Position numbers and translations under genes: made by a program
Notes under the pieces: generated by a model
Databases searched by the model: none
What the model was told of the DNA's origin: nothing
The model's input: only the letters and a program-made list of their open reading frames with translations
Assembly: GCA_037962975.1 (NCBI GenBank)
Contig: CM075673.1
Coordinates: 116,827,001-116,891,000, forward strand
Source of the DNA: Clitoria ternatea
Taxonomy: Eukaryota > Streptophyta > Magnoliopsida > Fabales > Fabaceae
Length of the DNA stretch: 64,000 nt
Direction: 5' to 3'
Shown: positions 20,663 to 31,204 of the stretch, one piece after another
Numbering within the stretch: the stretch's first letter is position 1
Layout: each line of letters opens with the position of its first letter

Positions 20663-23331
20663 ATGCGCCCTGGAGCAGGCAACGCTGGTCCTTCAAACAG
20701 GGGGAGTTTTGGCTCTCGTGCCCCCCTTAGCCACCGTGGTGGGAGGATTCCAGTGAATCTTCCTGTGGCTGGGCCTCGTCGCTCAGAGAGAGCTGAAGCT
20801 TCTTCCTCACGAGCGTCCTCTTCCCAACGCCGCTCTGAGGTTCCCCTTGACTCGAGGGCTACCAGCCGCTCTGATGAAGGGTCAAGTGCTGAAGGTTATC
20901 TCTCTGACGATGTTGCTTTTTACCATAGCACGTACGCGTTCCACCGTGCCTGCACAACTATGGATCTTCTGGGACATGGAAAAACACCAGTTCTCCGCTC
21001 TACTGAAGGATGTGCCAACGTTGTAGCACACGGGCTTGACTGGGAAAAGCTCAACAGGGAGAAACCCTACTGCTAGGTGGAAGAGGAATTCCTAGAGATC
21101 CCTTCGCACCATGCGAGTGAGGAAGAATGCACGGTCTCTTTCCGCTGCAAAATATACTCAGACAAGAAATACAAAGCGCGATACGCTGTGCTGGCACCAC
21201 GTCCCTCTGAGAGAGTATGCCACAGAGTCCCTGATGAGAGGTCGGTCTACATGTACGACTTCGTTTTCTTGAAATTGGGGGTACGCTTCCCCATGACGGA
21301 ATTCCAGATGACCGTCCTACGCTTCTTAGACTGCGCCCCTACACAACTGTATCCCAACGGTTAAGGTCTAGTCCGGGCTCTAGAGATTCTGGGGGAGCAT
21401 TTCAACTTCTCCGCCACTGTGGCCAAACTGTTCTACTATTGCCAAGTGGTCCGCCGTGCTAATAAGAAGGGCGGCCTTGGGTTCATTACCCTCCGTAGTG
21501 ACTCAAGGGTGATAAATTTCAAATCTTATACGGAATCCGCGAAGGTGGATGGACGTTCCTTCAAGCATTACTACACGCGGGTCCGTATTCAACCGAATAA
21601 GCCGGTCTTCTGGCGAAACAAGGAGGGATTTACCAAGTTTCCTCTTAGCTGGACGCACGAGCATTTTCTCCTCATGAGCCGTGCTTATTACACAGATGAG
21701 AGTGAACTCTCCTCTCATTCTGTTGAGGTCTTGAGCGCCATGCAGACGGCCTCGAAGACCCTCAAAGGATTTTCCAGCAGGCTCCTCTTGGCAGAAGATA
21801 ACATCCGAAACACCTACCTCCGTAATATCCGCTCTTACTCTATTTGTGTTGTATAGTTATTCCGTTCTGATTATTTTTTCTTCTTATGTGCTAACTCCAC
21901 CTTTCTTGTTTTGCAGAACAAATCGAAAGAGCCTGCCCAGAGATGTTGTCGCTAAAGACCATGATGGCTGACGGTGATTCCTCCTCTGAGGAGAATGAGA
22001 TCCAGGCGAAGAGGAACGCCACCAAAACTCCCCTCATTCCCCTGACCTCTGCAGTAGGTGAAGAGGTTCCTCTCTTTGATGAGGAGGAAACAGAAAAACA
22101 AGCTGAGGCCACTAAAGCGGGCGACGAGAAGGCCGTCCCAGAGAAGAAGAAGAAAAAGAGGCACCTTGTTAAAAAGGCAGATCAAGAAAAGCCCTCCTCT
22201 GATGACCCTGTGAAGAAGCGTCAGAAAACGCTCGAAGAAACTGGATTGAAGAAGGATAAGGGAAAGAAGCCCGTTCCTGAATCCTCTACCCCTTCTTCAC
22301 AGAATGCTTCAGAGCCGGACTCCGGGAATGGTCCTCCTCCAGCGTTTGACCCTCCACGCGATTCCTTCCTCTCCCCATATTTATGGTTTCAAGGGTCCAT
22401 GCCCCCCACTCTTCCAAAAGCAAGGTATTGCCTCCGCCCCTCCCTCGACGCTGCTGGGGTTCGAGGTGCTTGTAAGGCTGGGCGTTGGCAGCTGGATGAA
22501 CTGTCCAGCCTCCTTGATTCCCTGAGCGAGAAGGCAGATTATATGGAGCAGGTTGAAAAACTTGAAACCGAACTCGCGGTGAAGGAGACATGGGCGGCCA
22601 AACAAGCTGAAGTTCAAAGAGGCGTGGAGTCGGAATTGAAGAAAACCAAGGAGACGCTCCAGAGGAAAACTGAGGAGGCAAGCCAAGTTCATTTTACCAA
22701 CAAGGCTCTAGAGCGGGAAGTTGCCGACCTTCAGAAACAGAACAAATCCATACCCCTCCTCGAAGAAGAATTACAACTGGAGAAGAAGAGATCGGCTAAG
22801 CTTGCTGACGATCTCAAAATTATGGAGGACGGTCGCAACAAAGACCTTGGGGAGTGGGAAAGCCTTCGGAAGGAGATGCAAGCCCAAATTGAGGAACTCA
22901 AGAAGGGTGGTGCGAGTGTTGGGCCTTCAGAAGAGGATTTTGCCAAGGTTCAAAGAAGATTAACTGCTGCGAAGGCCAAGGCTGCCAAAGCCTTGGAGAT
23001 ATGCAAAAATGTGGCGTATGAATCCTTCGGCCTGGCCCTCCATCAAGTTTATTATCGTAACCCTGGAGTGAAGCTGAATCTGTACGGATTGGATCCGTTC
23101 TTCAAATTCCATGGGGGGAAACTTGTCGAAGTACATAAGGACGGCTCGCACCATGAACCCCGTGCATCTCTGTATGAACTGCCTCCCCTTCCAGAAGGTC
23201 AAAGTATGGAGCCAACAACGTCCACCGCTGCCTCTGGAGCTGAAACGCAAGAAGGTGCCCAAGCTGGAGCAGAGGACAAAAAGGAGAGGACAGGAGTGCC
23301 CACTGTGGAGGATCAGGCACCGGCCTCTTAA
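20663..23331 (+). pseudogene. Antisense gene of the Tat-type element (gypsy-type transposon domain protein), intron-containing, two in-frame stops
   Basis: This runs opposite to gag-pol. Exon 1 is 20663-21821 and exon 2 is 21917-23331; the 95-nt intron (GTAATATCC...TTTTGCAG) joins the frame exactly (C|AA, Gln), giving 857 codons. Domains: a Ser/Arg-rich N-terminus (1-75); a conserved region with YMYDFVF, LGVRFPMTEFQ, GEHFNF and NKKGGLGF that resembles the plant 'putative gypsy type transposon' family; a Lys/Glu-rich basic stretch with KKKKKRH; a long coiled coil; and a conserved C-terminal block (NPGVKLNLYGLDPF). Two in-frame stops, TAG at 21074-21076 and TAA at 21362-21364, break exon 1. The related element has TGG (Trp) at the second site but also TAG at the first. 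No catalytic residues are evident and its function is unknown. AATAAA at 23415-23420 could serve polyadenylation. Confidence 0.85.
21822..21916 (+). other. Intron of the antisense gene
   Basis: Starts GTAATATCC, ends CTTGTTTTGCAG after a T-rich tract. The homologous intron at 54157-54252 starts GTAAATATCC and ends CTCCTTTTGCAG, with the same phase (one base before the junction). Both joins restore [QS]-Q-I-E, followed 6 residues later by MLSLK. Confidence 0.85.
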
Positions 23332-24033
23332 TTTATGCTTTATTCATAGCTGTGTACTGGGATCAGCTCCAGTCTTTAACTACTTTATGACCTGCATAAT
23401 TTCTTATTTTTGGAAATAAAATTTATTGTTGCTTCTCTTCAACTGCTTGCGTCGAATGTATGATTGCTGGATAACTTAGTGCTATACAAAACACTTTATT
23501 GTTTTCAATGCTTTGTGAATCCGTTCTGTGTGGTTACCTAGCTGCTTAAAGCGTACTTATCACACCGGATTAAGATAACAAATTGTAACAAAGAAGCGAC
23601 AATTAAGTTAAAGCATGCCCTGTCCCCAAGTATAAGTACATTGGGAAGGGAAATTTTATCTCAAGAATTACCTTTTAACTTCTTAAAAAGATAGAAATGC
23701 TCATCTGTCCTCGAAGATGTAGAGCGGGTACGTTAGCATTCAACCGCTCTGTGGTGGATATTCCATAATTGAGGACGGACATTGCCTTTGAATTTTGGTA
23801 CAGCTTTGACAAGGGTAAGCTTTACGCCTTTCTCTTGAGGTTCGGTTTGGTCCTACATCTCAAGTCTTCACACGGTGTTCGGTTCGATCCTACTAACCGT
23901 ACTTAGAGTTCGGTGCAATCCTACAATCCAAGCCTTCAACACGGGGTTCGGATCAAGGCTAATCCTGAACCTACTGCGCCCGTTACTCGGGGTTCAGCAT
24001 GGTTTTCTGTATGAACCAGCCTACTGCGCCCAA
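23332..24033. other. Non-coding: antisense 3' flank and spacer
   Basis: Contains the AATAAA signal (23415-23420) of the antisense gene and otherwise no supported coding sequence. From about 23830 there are diverged GGTTCGGTTTG..CCTAC sequences related to the 59-bp repeat that follows. Confidence 0.6.
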
Positions 24034-24387
24034 GCCTTCGCATGGGGTTCGGTTTGTGGCCTTGAGGAAGGACCAGCCCTACAACCCATGTTGTCTTCAA
24101 ATGGGGTTCGGTTTGTGGCCTTGAAAAAGGACCAACCCTACAACCCATTTGGTCTTCGAATGGGGTTCGGTTTGTGGCCTTGAGAAAGGACCAGCCCTAC
24201 AACCCATGTTGTCTTCGAATGGGGTTCGGTTTGTGGCCTTGAAAAAGGACCAACCCTACAACCCATTTGGTCTTCGAATGGGGTTTGGTTTGTGGCCTTG
24301 AGAAAGGACCAGCCCTACAACCCATTTGGTCTTTGAATGGGGTTCGGTTTGTGGCCTTGAGAAAGGACCAGCCCTACAACCCATTCC
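24034..24387. repeat. Six-copy 59-bp tandem repeat
   Basis: Units start at 24034, 24093, 24152, 24211, 24270 and 24329, each exactly 59 bp, with the core GGGGTTCGGTTTGTGGCC and CCTACAACCCAT. Units 1 and 3 share GACCAGCC..CATGTT; units 2 and 4 share GACCAACC..CATTTG, so the array looks like a duplicated dimer plus two later units. It lies between the antisense gene and the pol end. The related element at 56.4 kb has about one diverged unit. Confidence 0.95.
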
Positions 24388-24721
24388 ACCTCAAGGAGTT
24401 ACATCGTCAAAACACACGATGTGTGATTGAGATCATCCGTCCTGAGGGGTCTTCATTAGTCCCTCGAGGAGTTACATCATCAACTACAGAATTGGTAGTT
24501 AGATTCCTCCGTCCTGAGGTGTATGCGTGTTAATCTACGGCTATAAATTGCAACACATAAGAAAAGTGAGAATGATAGGGCGGTTAAAATGTATTCTCAT
24601 TAAGATTGAAAGTACATTACATGGAGAGCGTAGTTGGGGTCATGCCTCGTTAAAACCTTCTTGAGAAAACCCAATGGGAAAAAACTCAAGTAAGGAAAAA
24701 GAGTACACGCCGTCTTACCAA
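24388..24721. other. Non-coding spacer before the end of pol
   Basis: Contains two copies of CATCCGTCCTGAGG-like and GAGGAGTTACATC sequence (about 24393-24520) and a stretch with AAAACCTTCTTGAGAAAACC close to the pol stop. No gene seen. The same block occurs in the related element at about 56530-56780. Confidence 0.6.
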
Positions 24722-27700
24722 CTAGCTGTAATAAATACGTAAGTTCTGAGTGTTCCATTTGTTGCGGATTGGAGTTCCATCAAGTTCTTCCAACCGGTAT
24801 GACCCTTTTCCAGTCACTTCAGAAACTCTATAAGGACCTTCCCACGTCGATGCTAGCTTTCCTTGGTGAGCGAATTTATTCCCCACACTCGCCTTTCTCA
24901 AAACAAGATCTCCGGTGTTGAAAGCTCTGTACTGGACACGTTTATTATACCGGAGTGCTGCCTTTGCTTTTACTGCCTGATCTCTGACAAAAGCCTTTTC
25001 CCTTAACTCCTGGAGGACGTCCAGTTCTGATGCCAAATTGGCGTTGTTATCTTCAGCTGAAAAATACTCCACACGAGCCGATCTTGTTTGTAGCTCCACT
25101 GGAATCATCGCCTCAACCCCGTACGTCAACCGGTATGGGGATTCGTTAGTTGAAGAATGAGGCGTGGTGCGGTATGCCCATAAAACATGACATAGCTGGT
25201 CAGTCCATCCTCCCTTCGCTTCTCCCAGACGTTTCTTCAACCCCTTTAACACTTCTCGATTGGCTACCTCCGCTTGGCCATTGGTCTGAGGGTGTTCGAC
25301 AGACGAAAATATCTGGATTGTCCCCAGTCCTTCAAGCAAATCTGTGAACTTCTTGTCTGTGAACTGGGTGCCGTTGTCAGTCACAATCCGCCCTGGCACC
25401 CTGAATCGAGCTATGATGTTTTCATACACGAAACGCCTTATTCGCGCAGAAGTAATGTGCACTACGGGCTCAGCTTCAATCTATTTGGTGAAGTAATCCA
25501 CTCCCACGATCAAATATTTGATACCTCCTGGCGCAGTGGGGAACGGGCCCAAAATGTCAAGGCCCCACTGGTAAAACGGCCAAGGCACAGCGGACGAGGA
25601 AAGCTCTTGTGCCGGTGTATGGTGGAGGTTGGAAAATCTTTGACAAGCGTCGCATTTCTTTACAAAATCTACAGAGTCTTGCTTCACGGTGGGCCACCAA
25701 TATCCAGCCCTGAGGACCTTTCTCATTAGGCTTCGACCCCCAGCATGGTGCCCGCACTGCCCCTCGTGCACTTCCTCCAAAACCGCTTGAACCTCATCCT
25801 CTCTCAAACACAAAAGATATGGGACAGAGAATCCCTTTTTGTAGAGAACACCATCAACCATAGTAAAATATGGTAGCTCCCTCTTCACTCGTCTCCTCTC
25901 CTTCTCATCAGTGGGAAGTTGACCATCAGCCAGATAGCGAATATAGGGAATGACCCAAGAATCCTCATATGGATAGCTCACCATGACAGCATTCAGAGAA
26001 GGGTACAGAGGTATGCTAGGTGATGCCAGAGTGCTTTGAACCACCGTTGTTGTGCTGCCGGGCTGCTTTGTACTTGCAAGTCTTGACAAGATGTCCGCTC
26101 TGGTGTTTTCCTCTCTGGGCACATGCTTGAACTCTAAAACTTCAAATCTTCCCTTCAACTCGTTAACACAATTCAAGTACAATTGAAGTTGCGGCTCCTT
26201 CGCTTGGTACTCCCCCTGGATCTGTGAAATCACCAATTGAGAATCACTACACAGTGTGACTGCTGATGCTCCGATGTCAATCGCCGCACGGAGACCGGCC
26301 AAGCATGCTTCGTATTCAGCCTGGTTATTGGAGGTCTTGAAATTGAATCGGAGGGAAATTTCAAGGTGCACACCATCATCACTTTCTACCACAACACCTG
26401 CTCCACAACCTTTGCCATTCGACGATCCATCAACGTAAATGGTCCAATGCGCTCGAGGGGTGGCAGGGTCCGCCCCAGTCATCTCCACAACAAAATCAGC
26501 CAACACTTGCGCCTTGATGGCTCCTCGAGGCTCATACAAAATTTCAAATTCAGACAACTCGATAGACCATTTTATCATCCTTCCGGCGAGGTCTAAGCAC
26601 TGAACGGAGAGGCAAATCCGTTCTCACCAGTACTGGGTGCGTGTGGAAATAGGGCCTCAACCGTCGTGATGCCCACACAACTGCTAGAGCAGCTTTCTCA
26701 ATCTTCTGATACCTTCCTTCCGCCCCCTGAAACGTCTTACTAGTAAAGTACACCGGCCTCTGCCCTTCAGGGGTTTCTTTAACCAAGGCCACGCCTAGGG
26801 CTTCATCAGAGATTGCTAAATACAAGATCAAAGTCTCACCAGGGTCAGGCTTAACCAAAATTGGTGGACTCGAGAGAACGGCCTTGAGTTGCTGGAAGGC
26901 TTGTTCTTGCTCCTCTCCCCATTCAAAATTCTTGTGTTTCTTCAACGCCTTATACAGGGGAAGGGATCTGTGTGCCATTTTGGGCATGAAACGAGCCAGA
27001 GCGGCTACCTTCCCATTCAATGATTGGACTTCCCTCAGGCTCCTGGGGCTCTGCATATCCAAGATTGCTTGACACTTCCCAGGGTTAGCCTCAATGCCTC
27101 GCTGGGTCAACATGAATCCCAAGAATTTCCCAGCTGGAACGGCAAAGGTGCATTTTAAGGGGTTTAACCTCATGTTGTACTGTCAAAGCCTAGTGAAAAC
27201 TTGGCGCAGATCTTCAATGTGGTCTCCTCCAGTGGGCGTTTTGGCTATAATATCATCTATATAAACTTCGACCAGCCTGGTGTGCATCCCTTCAAAGACT
27301 TTGTTAATCATACGCTGATAGGTAGCACCGGCGTTCTCCAATCCAAAAGGCATGACGGTGTAGCAGAAAACACCGCGGTCATTGATAAAGGCAGTTTTCT
27401 CTTGGTCTCCCTCCCACATCGGAATCTGGTTATACCCCGAATAAGCATCCATGAAACTGAGGTACTGGTAACCAGATGAATCATCCACCATGCGATCAAT
27501 GTTGGGCAGGGGATATGGATCCTTGGGGCAGCAACGGTTAAGATCCATATAATCTGTGCATATTCTCCATTTGCCATTAGCTTTCTGCACCATAACTACA
27601 TTAGAAAGCCAAGAAGAGTAGCGTATCTCCCTTATAAAGCCCGCTTTCAACAACTCCTCCGTCTGCTCACAAGCTACCCTCTGCTTCTCCGGTCCCAACC

Positions 27701-28361
27701 TCCTCTTCTTCTGGGCCACCGGTCTTATTTCAGGGTACACAACAAGCTTGTGGCAACAGAAATCAGGGTCCATCCCAGGCATGTCTGCTGCTGTCCATGC
27801 GAAAAGATCCTTGAACTCCTGCAGAAGGGCTAATAAGCGTTGCTCCATAGCAAACTCCAGCTTATCATTGATGTGCGTGACCTTCTCTGGGGAATCCCTT
27901 AAGACAACATCCCTGGAACCACCATCCGGTGTGGGCTTAAAGGGATTGAGTAGATCAATCTTCAATTCCGCTCTGGGGTCCAGATCAATTAGACTGACAG
28001 ACCCTGCCGCTGTTCCTCCGTCGTTCAGCTTCCTCTTCTTGTTGAATGCTTCCAACTTGACCATGTTGAGGCTCAGGTTATAACAATATCGAGCCATCTC
28101 CTGATCACCACGGAGAGAGGACACACCGTTGTCCTTGTCAATGAATTTGATCAAGAGGTGAGGAGTGGATACAATTGCTTCCATCGCATTCAGTGTAGGA
28201 CGGCCTATGATACCGTTGTATGGGGATTCCACATCAATCACCAGAATTCTTGACTTGACTGTTCTCGCTCTAGGCTCTCCTTCAAAAGAAATCAGAGTGT
28301 CAAGATACCCCTTGGTGGGTTGCTTGGCTCCATTAAACGCTGTGAGTTCTTGCGTGTAAGG
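24722..28361 (-). pseudogene. gypsy pol: protease C-terminal part, RT, RNase H, second RNase H, integrase (broken)
   Basis: The minus-strand pol follows gag in one frame. Segments: the protease end and RT (28241-27183) with FMDAYSGYNQIPM, MPFGLENAGATYQR and the active-site box YIDDI; the RT-linked RNase H (27173-26550); then, after an 8-nt deletion near 26595 that shifts the frame, a second RNase H of the plant/archaeal type with YVDGSS, AEYEA, CSDSQL and RADILSRLA (its D-E-D-D set). The integrase zinc finger HX3H...CDACQ and core (GLDILGPF, DNGTQFTD, AEVANREVL) follow. TGA at 27183-27185 replaces an Arg codon and TAG at 25481-25483 replaces a Trp (FTK-W-IEAEP in the related copy). The polyprotein normally makes the cDNA and inserts it; this copy cannot make it whole. 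Confidence 0.9.
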
Positions 28362-30188
28362 TTATAAATCTGCATCATTGAAACCCATTCGTTTGAAACA
28401 ATTATAAAAGATAACATCACAAGAACTTCCTTGATCGACGAGGATCCTCTTGACATCCTTGTTGGCTATGACTGCCACGATAACTACTGCATCATCACCT
28501 CCTGGAATTGTTGGGCCAAAGTCATCATCAGTAAATGACACCGTCGGAGCTACCATACCGTCCCTGAAAGGGCGGTTATCCCTTGGTTTGCCCTGGACAG
28601 ACAGAATCATCCTGTGGTGATTCTTTCGTGCTGTGATTGACGCTCCTCCTCCCGCAAATCCTCCAGCTATCATCTCAATCACTTCCCGTCTGCCCTGCCT
28701 CTGCTGCTGGGGCATGTTATTTTGTTGGGCACCTCCAGCAATCACTACTCCCTTCTGCTTTTCAGCTGCAGTGAACTTCCTTGCTGGATTACGTGTATTA
28801 TCATCTTCGTCATCAGGATCTCTACTCCTTTTTTCCATCCTCTGAGGCTCGTCTACAGATTTCTCCTTGAACAAATACTGCTTCAGCTTTCCTTCTCGAA
28901 TGAGAGTTTCCACCGTATTCTTTAATGCCTTGCACTCATCAGTATTGTGTCCTGTCTGTTCATGGAAAGTGCAATACTTGCGTGGGTTACCACCCCTCTT
29001 AACTGGGGATGGTTTCCTTATACTAAAGACGTTCAACGTTGGCCAACCAACCTCCCTCATGATTTGGGAGTGCCTGGTGTTCAACGGAGCATAGTTGTTG
29101 AACGATGATACACGCCTATCTCGTGGATGCGGGCGAGCGTTTACAAAGTCTTCTCTAAAGCCATGCTTCTCAGGTCTCACTCTCTCCTTTTCTCTCCGTG
29201 GCTGCTGAGTAGGTGCTGAAGGCTTTATTCTTGTTGCGGTTGCCTCCAGATGCATCTCTATGCCCACGTATTTGGAAGCTTTCCTTCGAAACTCCTCGAA
29301 GGTTGTTGGGGGGCTCTTTGCCAAAGATAGGGCAAAGGCTGAACCAGGCTGAAGAGCTTCCACTACAATATGAAGTTGTATGGCCTCCGTGAGGTTGGGG
29401 ACCAAAGCTGCCTCCTTATAAAACCTTTTCAGGAACTCCTTAAGAGTTTCAGTTTCTCCCTGCCTTATCTGGGCCAGGGTGTGAGAAGTTCTTGGGATAT
29501 CCCTAGAGATGACAAAATGGCTTTCAAATGCAGTGGCCATTTCCTCCCAAGAGTCTATAGATCCTGAGGGTAAGCTTTTAAACCAGCTGAGAGCCTCCTC
29601 CGTTAGTGTTCTTGGGAACATCCTACACATAACATCTTCATCTGCTCCCAAATACATAGCTTCATACACATAAGCATCCAAATGCTTAGTGGGATCGGTT
29701 TCTCCATTATACTTCCCCATCGACAGTGGCTGAGTTGTTTGTAAATGTTTCGGGATGGCAATGCTCATCAGCCTTCTTGAGAAAGGGACACTGAGCTTGT
29801 ACGTCCCTGAAGTCACCACCGCCTGCTCCCTTCTCCTGGTACTGACTCTATCACCAGAGTCTTGAGTCTGCTCTCTCTCTTCATACGTGGGGATCTTCGA
29901 ATACTGGAGGGCTGTAGACCTGCCCCTCGCTGATGCGTGGTGAGTCTCTTCTGCATGGGACGTTACCCTGTCCCCAGCTCCTCCTATCTCCCGCTTCAAC
30001 TCCATCAGCTCCTCCCTGAGTTGCCTGATAACCTCATCGCGAGGGTCAGGCGTTTGCACTTGCACCATCCTCCGGGTTTGAGTTACAGGGGACTCGAAGA
30101 CAAGTCTCCTTCCAGTCTGTTGATGGGTCACATCCTCCACGTGACCATCAACGAAATCTCTCCCATCACCTTCCATCGTGACAACCAA
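28362..30188 (-). CDS. gag: gypsy gag plus N-terminal part of protease
   Basis: 608 codons open from ATG at 30188. It contains the retrotransposon gag core (MGKYNGETDPTKHLDAYVY, LSWFKSLPSGSIDSWEEM, RQGETETLKEFLKRFYKEA), basic linkers, a CX2HX4HX4C knuckle (CTFHEQTGHNTDEC), and then the start of an aspartic protease with ILVDQGSSCDVIF. The frame ends at TAA 28362-28364, where the related element keeps CAA (Gln), so this is a premature stop in protease rather than the natural gag end. Gag would form the particle in the cytoplasm. This is the longest intact frame of the element and may still be translated. The start is the first ATG after the primer-binding site. Confidence 0.85.
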   Translation of the reverse strand: MVVTMEGDGRDFVDGHVEDVTHQQTGRRLVFESPVTQTRRMVQVQTPDPRDEVIRQLREELMELKREIGGAGDRVTSHAEETHHASARGRSTALQYSKIPTYEEREQTQDSGDRVSTRRREQAVVTSGTYKLSVPFSRRLMSIAIPKHLQTTQPLSMGKYNGETDPTKHLDAYVYEAMYLGADEDVMCRMFPRTLTEEALSWFKSLPSGSIDSWEEMATAFESHFVISRDIPRTSHTLAQIRQGETETLKEFLKRFYKEAALVPNLTEAIQLHIVVEALQPGSAFALSLAKSPPTTFEEFRRKASKYVGIEMHLEATATRIKPSAPTQQPRREKERVRPEKHGFREDFVNARPHPRDRRVSSFNNYAPLNTRHSQIMREVGWPTLNVFSIRKPSPVKRGGNPRKYCTFHEQTGHNTDECKALKNTVETLIREGKLKQYLFKEKSVDEPQRMEKRSRDPDDEDDNTRNPARKFTAAEKQKGVVIAGGAQQNNMPQQQRQGRREVIEMIAGGFAGGGASITARKNHHRMILSVQGKPRDNRPFRDGMVAPTVSFTDDDFGPTIPGGDDAVVIVAVIANKDVKRILVDQGSSCDVIFYNCFKRMGFNDADL

Positions 30189-30219
30189 ACTTCTGCGAAA
30201 ATAAGAATAACTCTAACGA

Positions 30220-30238
30220 GTCCCACTGGGCGTGCCAA
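30220..30238 (-). other. Primer-binding site of the gypsy element
   Basis: Minus strand TTGGCACGCCCAGTGGGAC immediately after the 5' LTR end. It would pair with a tRNA 3' end ...GGGCGUGCCA. The left-edge element has the same site with one change. I cannot assign the tRNA with certainty. Confidence 0.8.
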
Positions 30239-31038
30239 TGAACTGGTCTGAACCGGGGTCTAGGATCCGGTGTGGGACCAGCCACAAGAATATAGGTGTT
30301 TTTAGGGTTTGCACACCGGAACAGTGAGTATCCGGTGTATTAATCCGGTCTCTCAGTGGGAGAAGCCGGTCTTGTTGTCCTGGAGATCCTTCACACCAGC
30401 GTTTCGCGTTGCAGGGGGGCGAAAGGTGGTGCCACCTGCGAAGATTCTCCGACGCTCAAGTTAGAAGAGTGTAAGAACTCAGTGAATGCTCAAGCGATGT
30501 AATAGTAAAGTGTAAGTTAGAACAACGTCACCTTGCATGTGTATTGAAATGAGCTATTTATAGTTGAACGTAGGAAATGAATCGTTGGGTGCAAGTGGGC
30601 CCCTTGGTTCTGATAGCGTGTGAAGTGTGTCAATCAAAGTGGCTCAGTACTCAGAGTGTGTCAGGGGGGTAGGTCAATTATCAGAGTACGATCCCATAGG
30701 AAGAAGAGAGGATAATCACCTTTCCGCATAATCTGCTGACACATGTACTTGCTTTCTGAGGCCATTGACGTGACATATTTTGCTACATACAGTATCTTCG
30801 CTGATAAGTTATTAGAGGCTCTTATCTCGCTGTGACTGAGAAACTAACAGTTATATAAATGTTCTGTGAAAATGAACAATGATCCGTTATAGAGAAAATA
30901 AGTGGGGCGGTTGTGAGATGAGAACGGAAGGCCAGACATCGGATATCCGGTGTGGTAATGTTGAACCAGGACACCGGTTTTCCTTACATGAGGTCAATCT
31001 GACGTCGCAAGATCGGGGCCGGTATCCAGACCGGATCA
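30239..31038 (-). repeat. 5' LTR of the Tat-type gypsy element
   Basis: 800 bp, nearly identical to 19179-19978. The minus-strand TATA box CTATAAATAG is at 30554-30563, giving a U3 of roughly 500 bp. Confidence 0.97.
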
Positions 31039-31043
31039 AATAC

Positions 31044-31107
31044 TTAAATGAATATAAAGCCCAAATGGGAGATTGTTAAAAATTTTATTTCTAATAATTA
31101 TTGTGGG

Positions 31108-31143
<36 letters not shown>

Positions 31144-31204
31144 TGTAGTATTTATATTAGCTATTTACATTCAGTTGGACTCAATATAAATGATATAATA
31201 TTAG
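31044..31204 (+). repeat. Second copia element: polypurine tract and start of its 3' LTR
   Basis: AAATGGGAGAT (31063-31073) is a copia-type polypurine tract. TGTTAAAAATTTTATT at 31074 would start the 3' LTR. A (TA)n tract fills 31109-31139. The LTR is interrupted by a hAT element and resumes at 32088; its far end was not located. Confidence 0.65.

Larger units (their letters stand above)
19179..31038 (-). mobile_element. Full-length Tat-type Ty3/gypsy retrotransposon, young but coding-defective
   Basis: Complete 11,860-bp element on the minus strand, with two 800-bp LTRs that differ at 3 positions (19321/30381, 19355/30415 and 19927/30987), TG..CA ends and a perfect AATAC duplication (19174-19178, 31039-31043). 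Order in its own sense: 5' LTR (right), primer-binding site, gag-protease-RT-RNase H-second RNase H-integrase, a tandem repeat, an antisense gene, polypurine tract, 3' LTR (left). The extra plant-type RNase H after the RT-linked one and the antisense ORF between pol and the 3' LTR place it in the Tat lineage. Three nonsense codons and one 8-nt deletion break gag-pol. It sits in the 3' untranslated part of the second copia element. Confidence 0.95.

Noticed and set aside
22286..23320. Several minus-strand ORFs of 70-130 codons under the antisense gene
   Set aside because: They are shadows of the Lys/Glu-rich coding sequence on the plus strand and show no family features; the older copy does not keep them.
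24034..24387. Possible CRISPR-like array (regular 59-bp period)
   Set aside because: The whole unit repeats with no unique spacers; it is a plain tandem array inside a plant retrotransposon.
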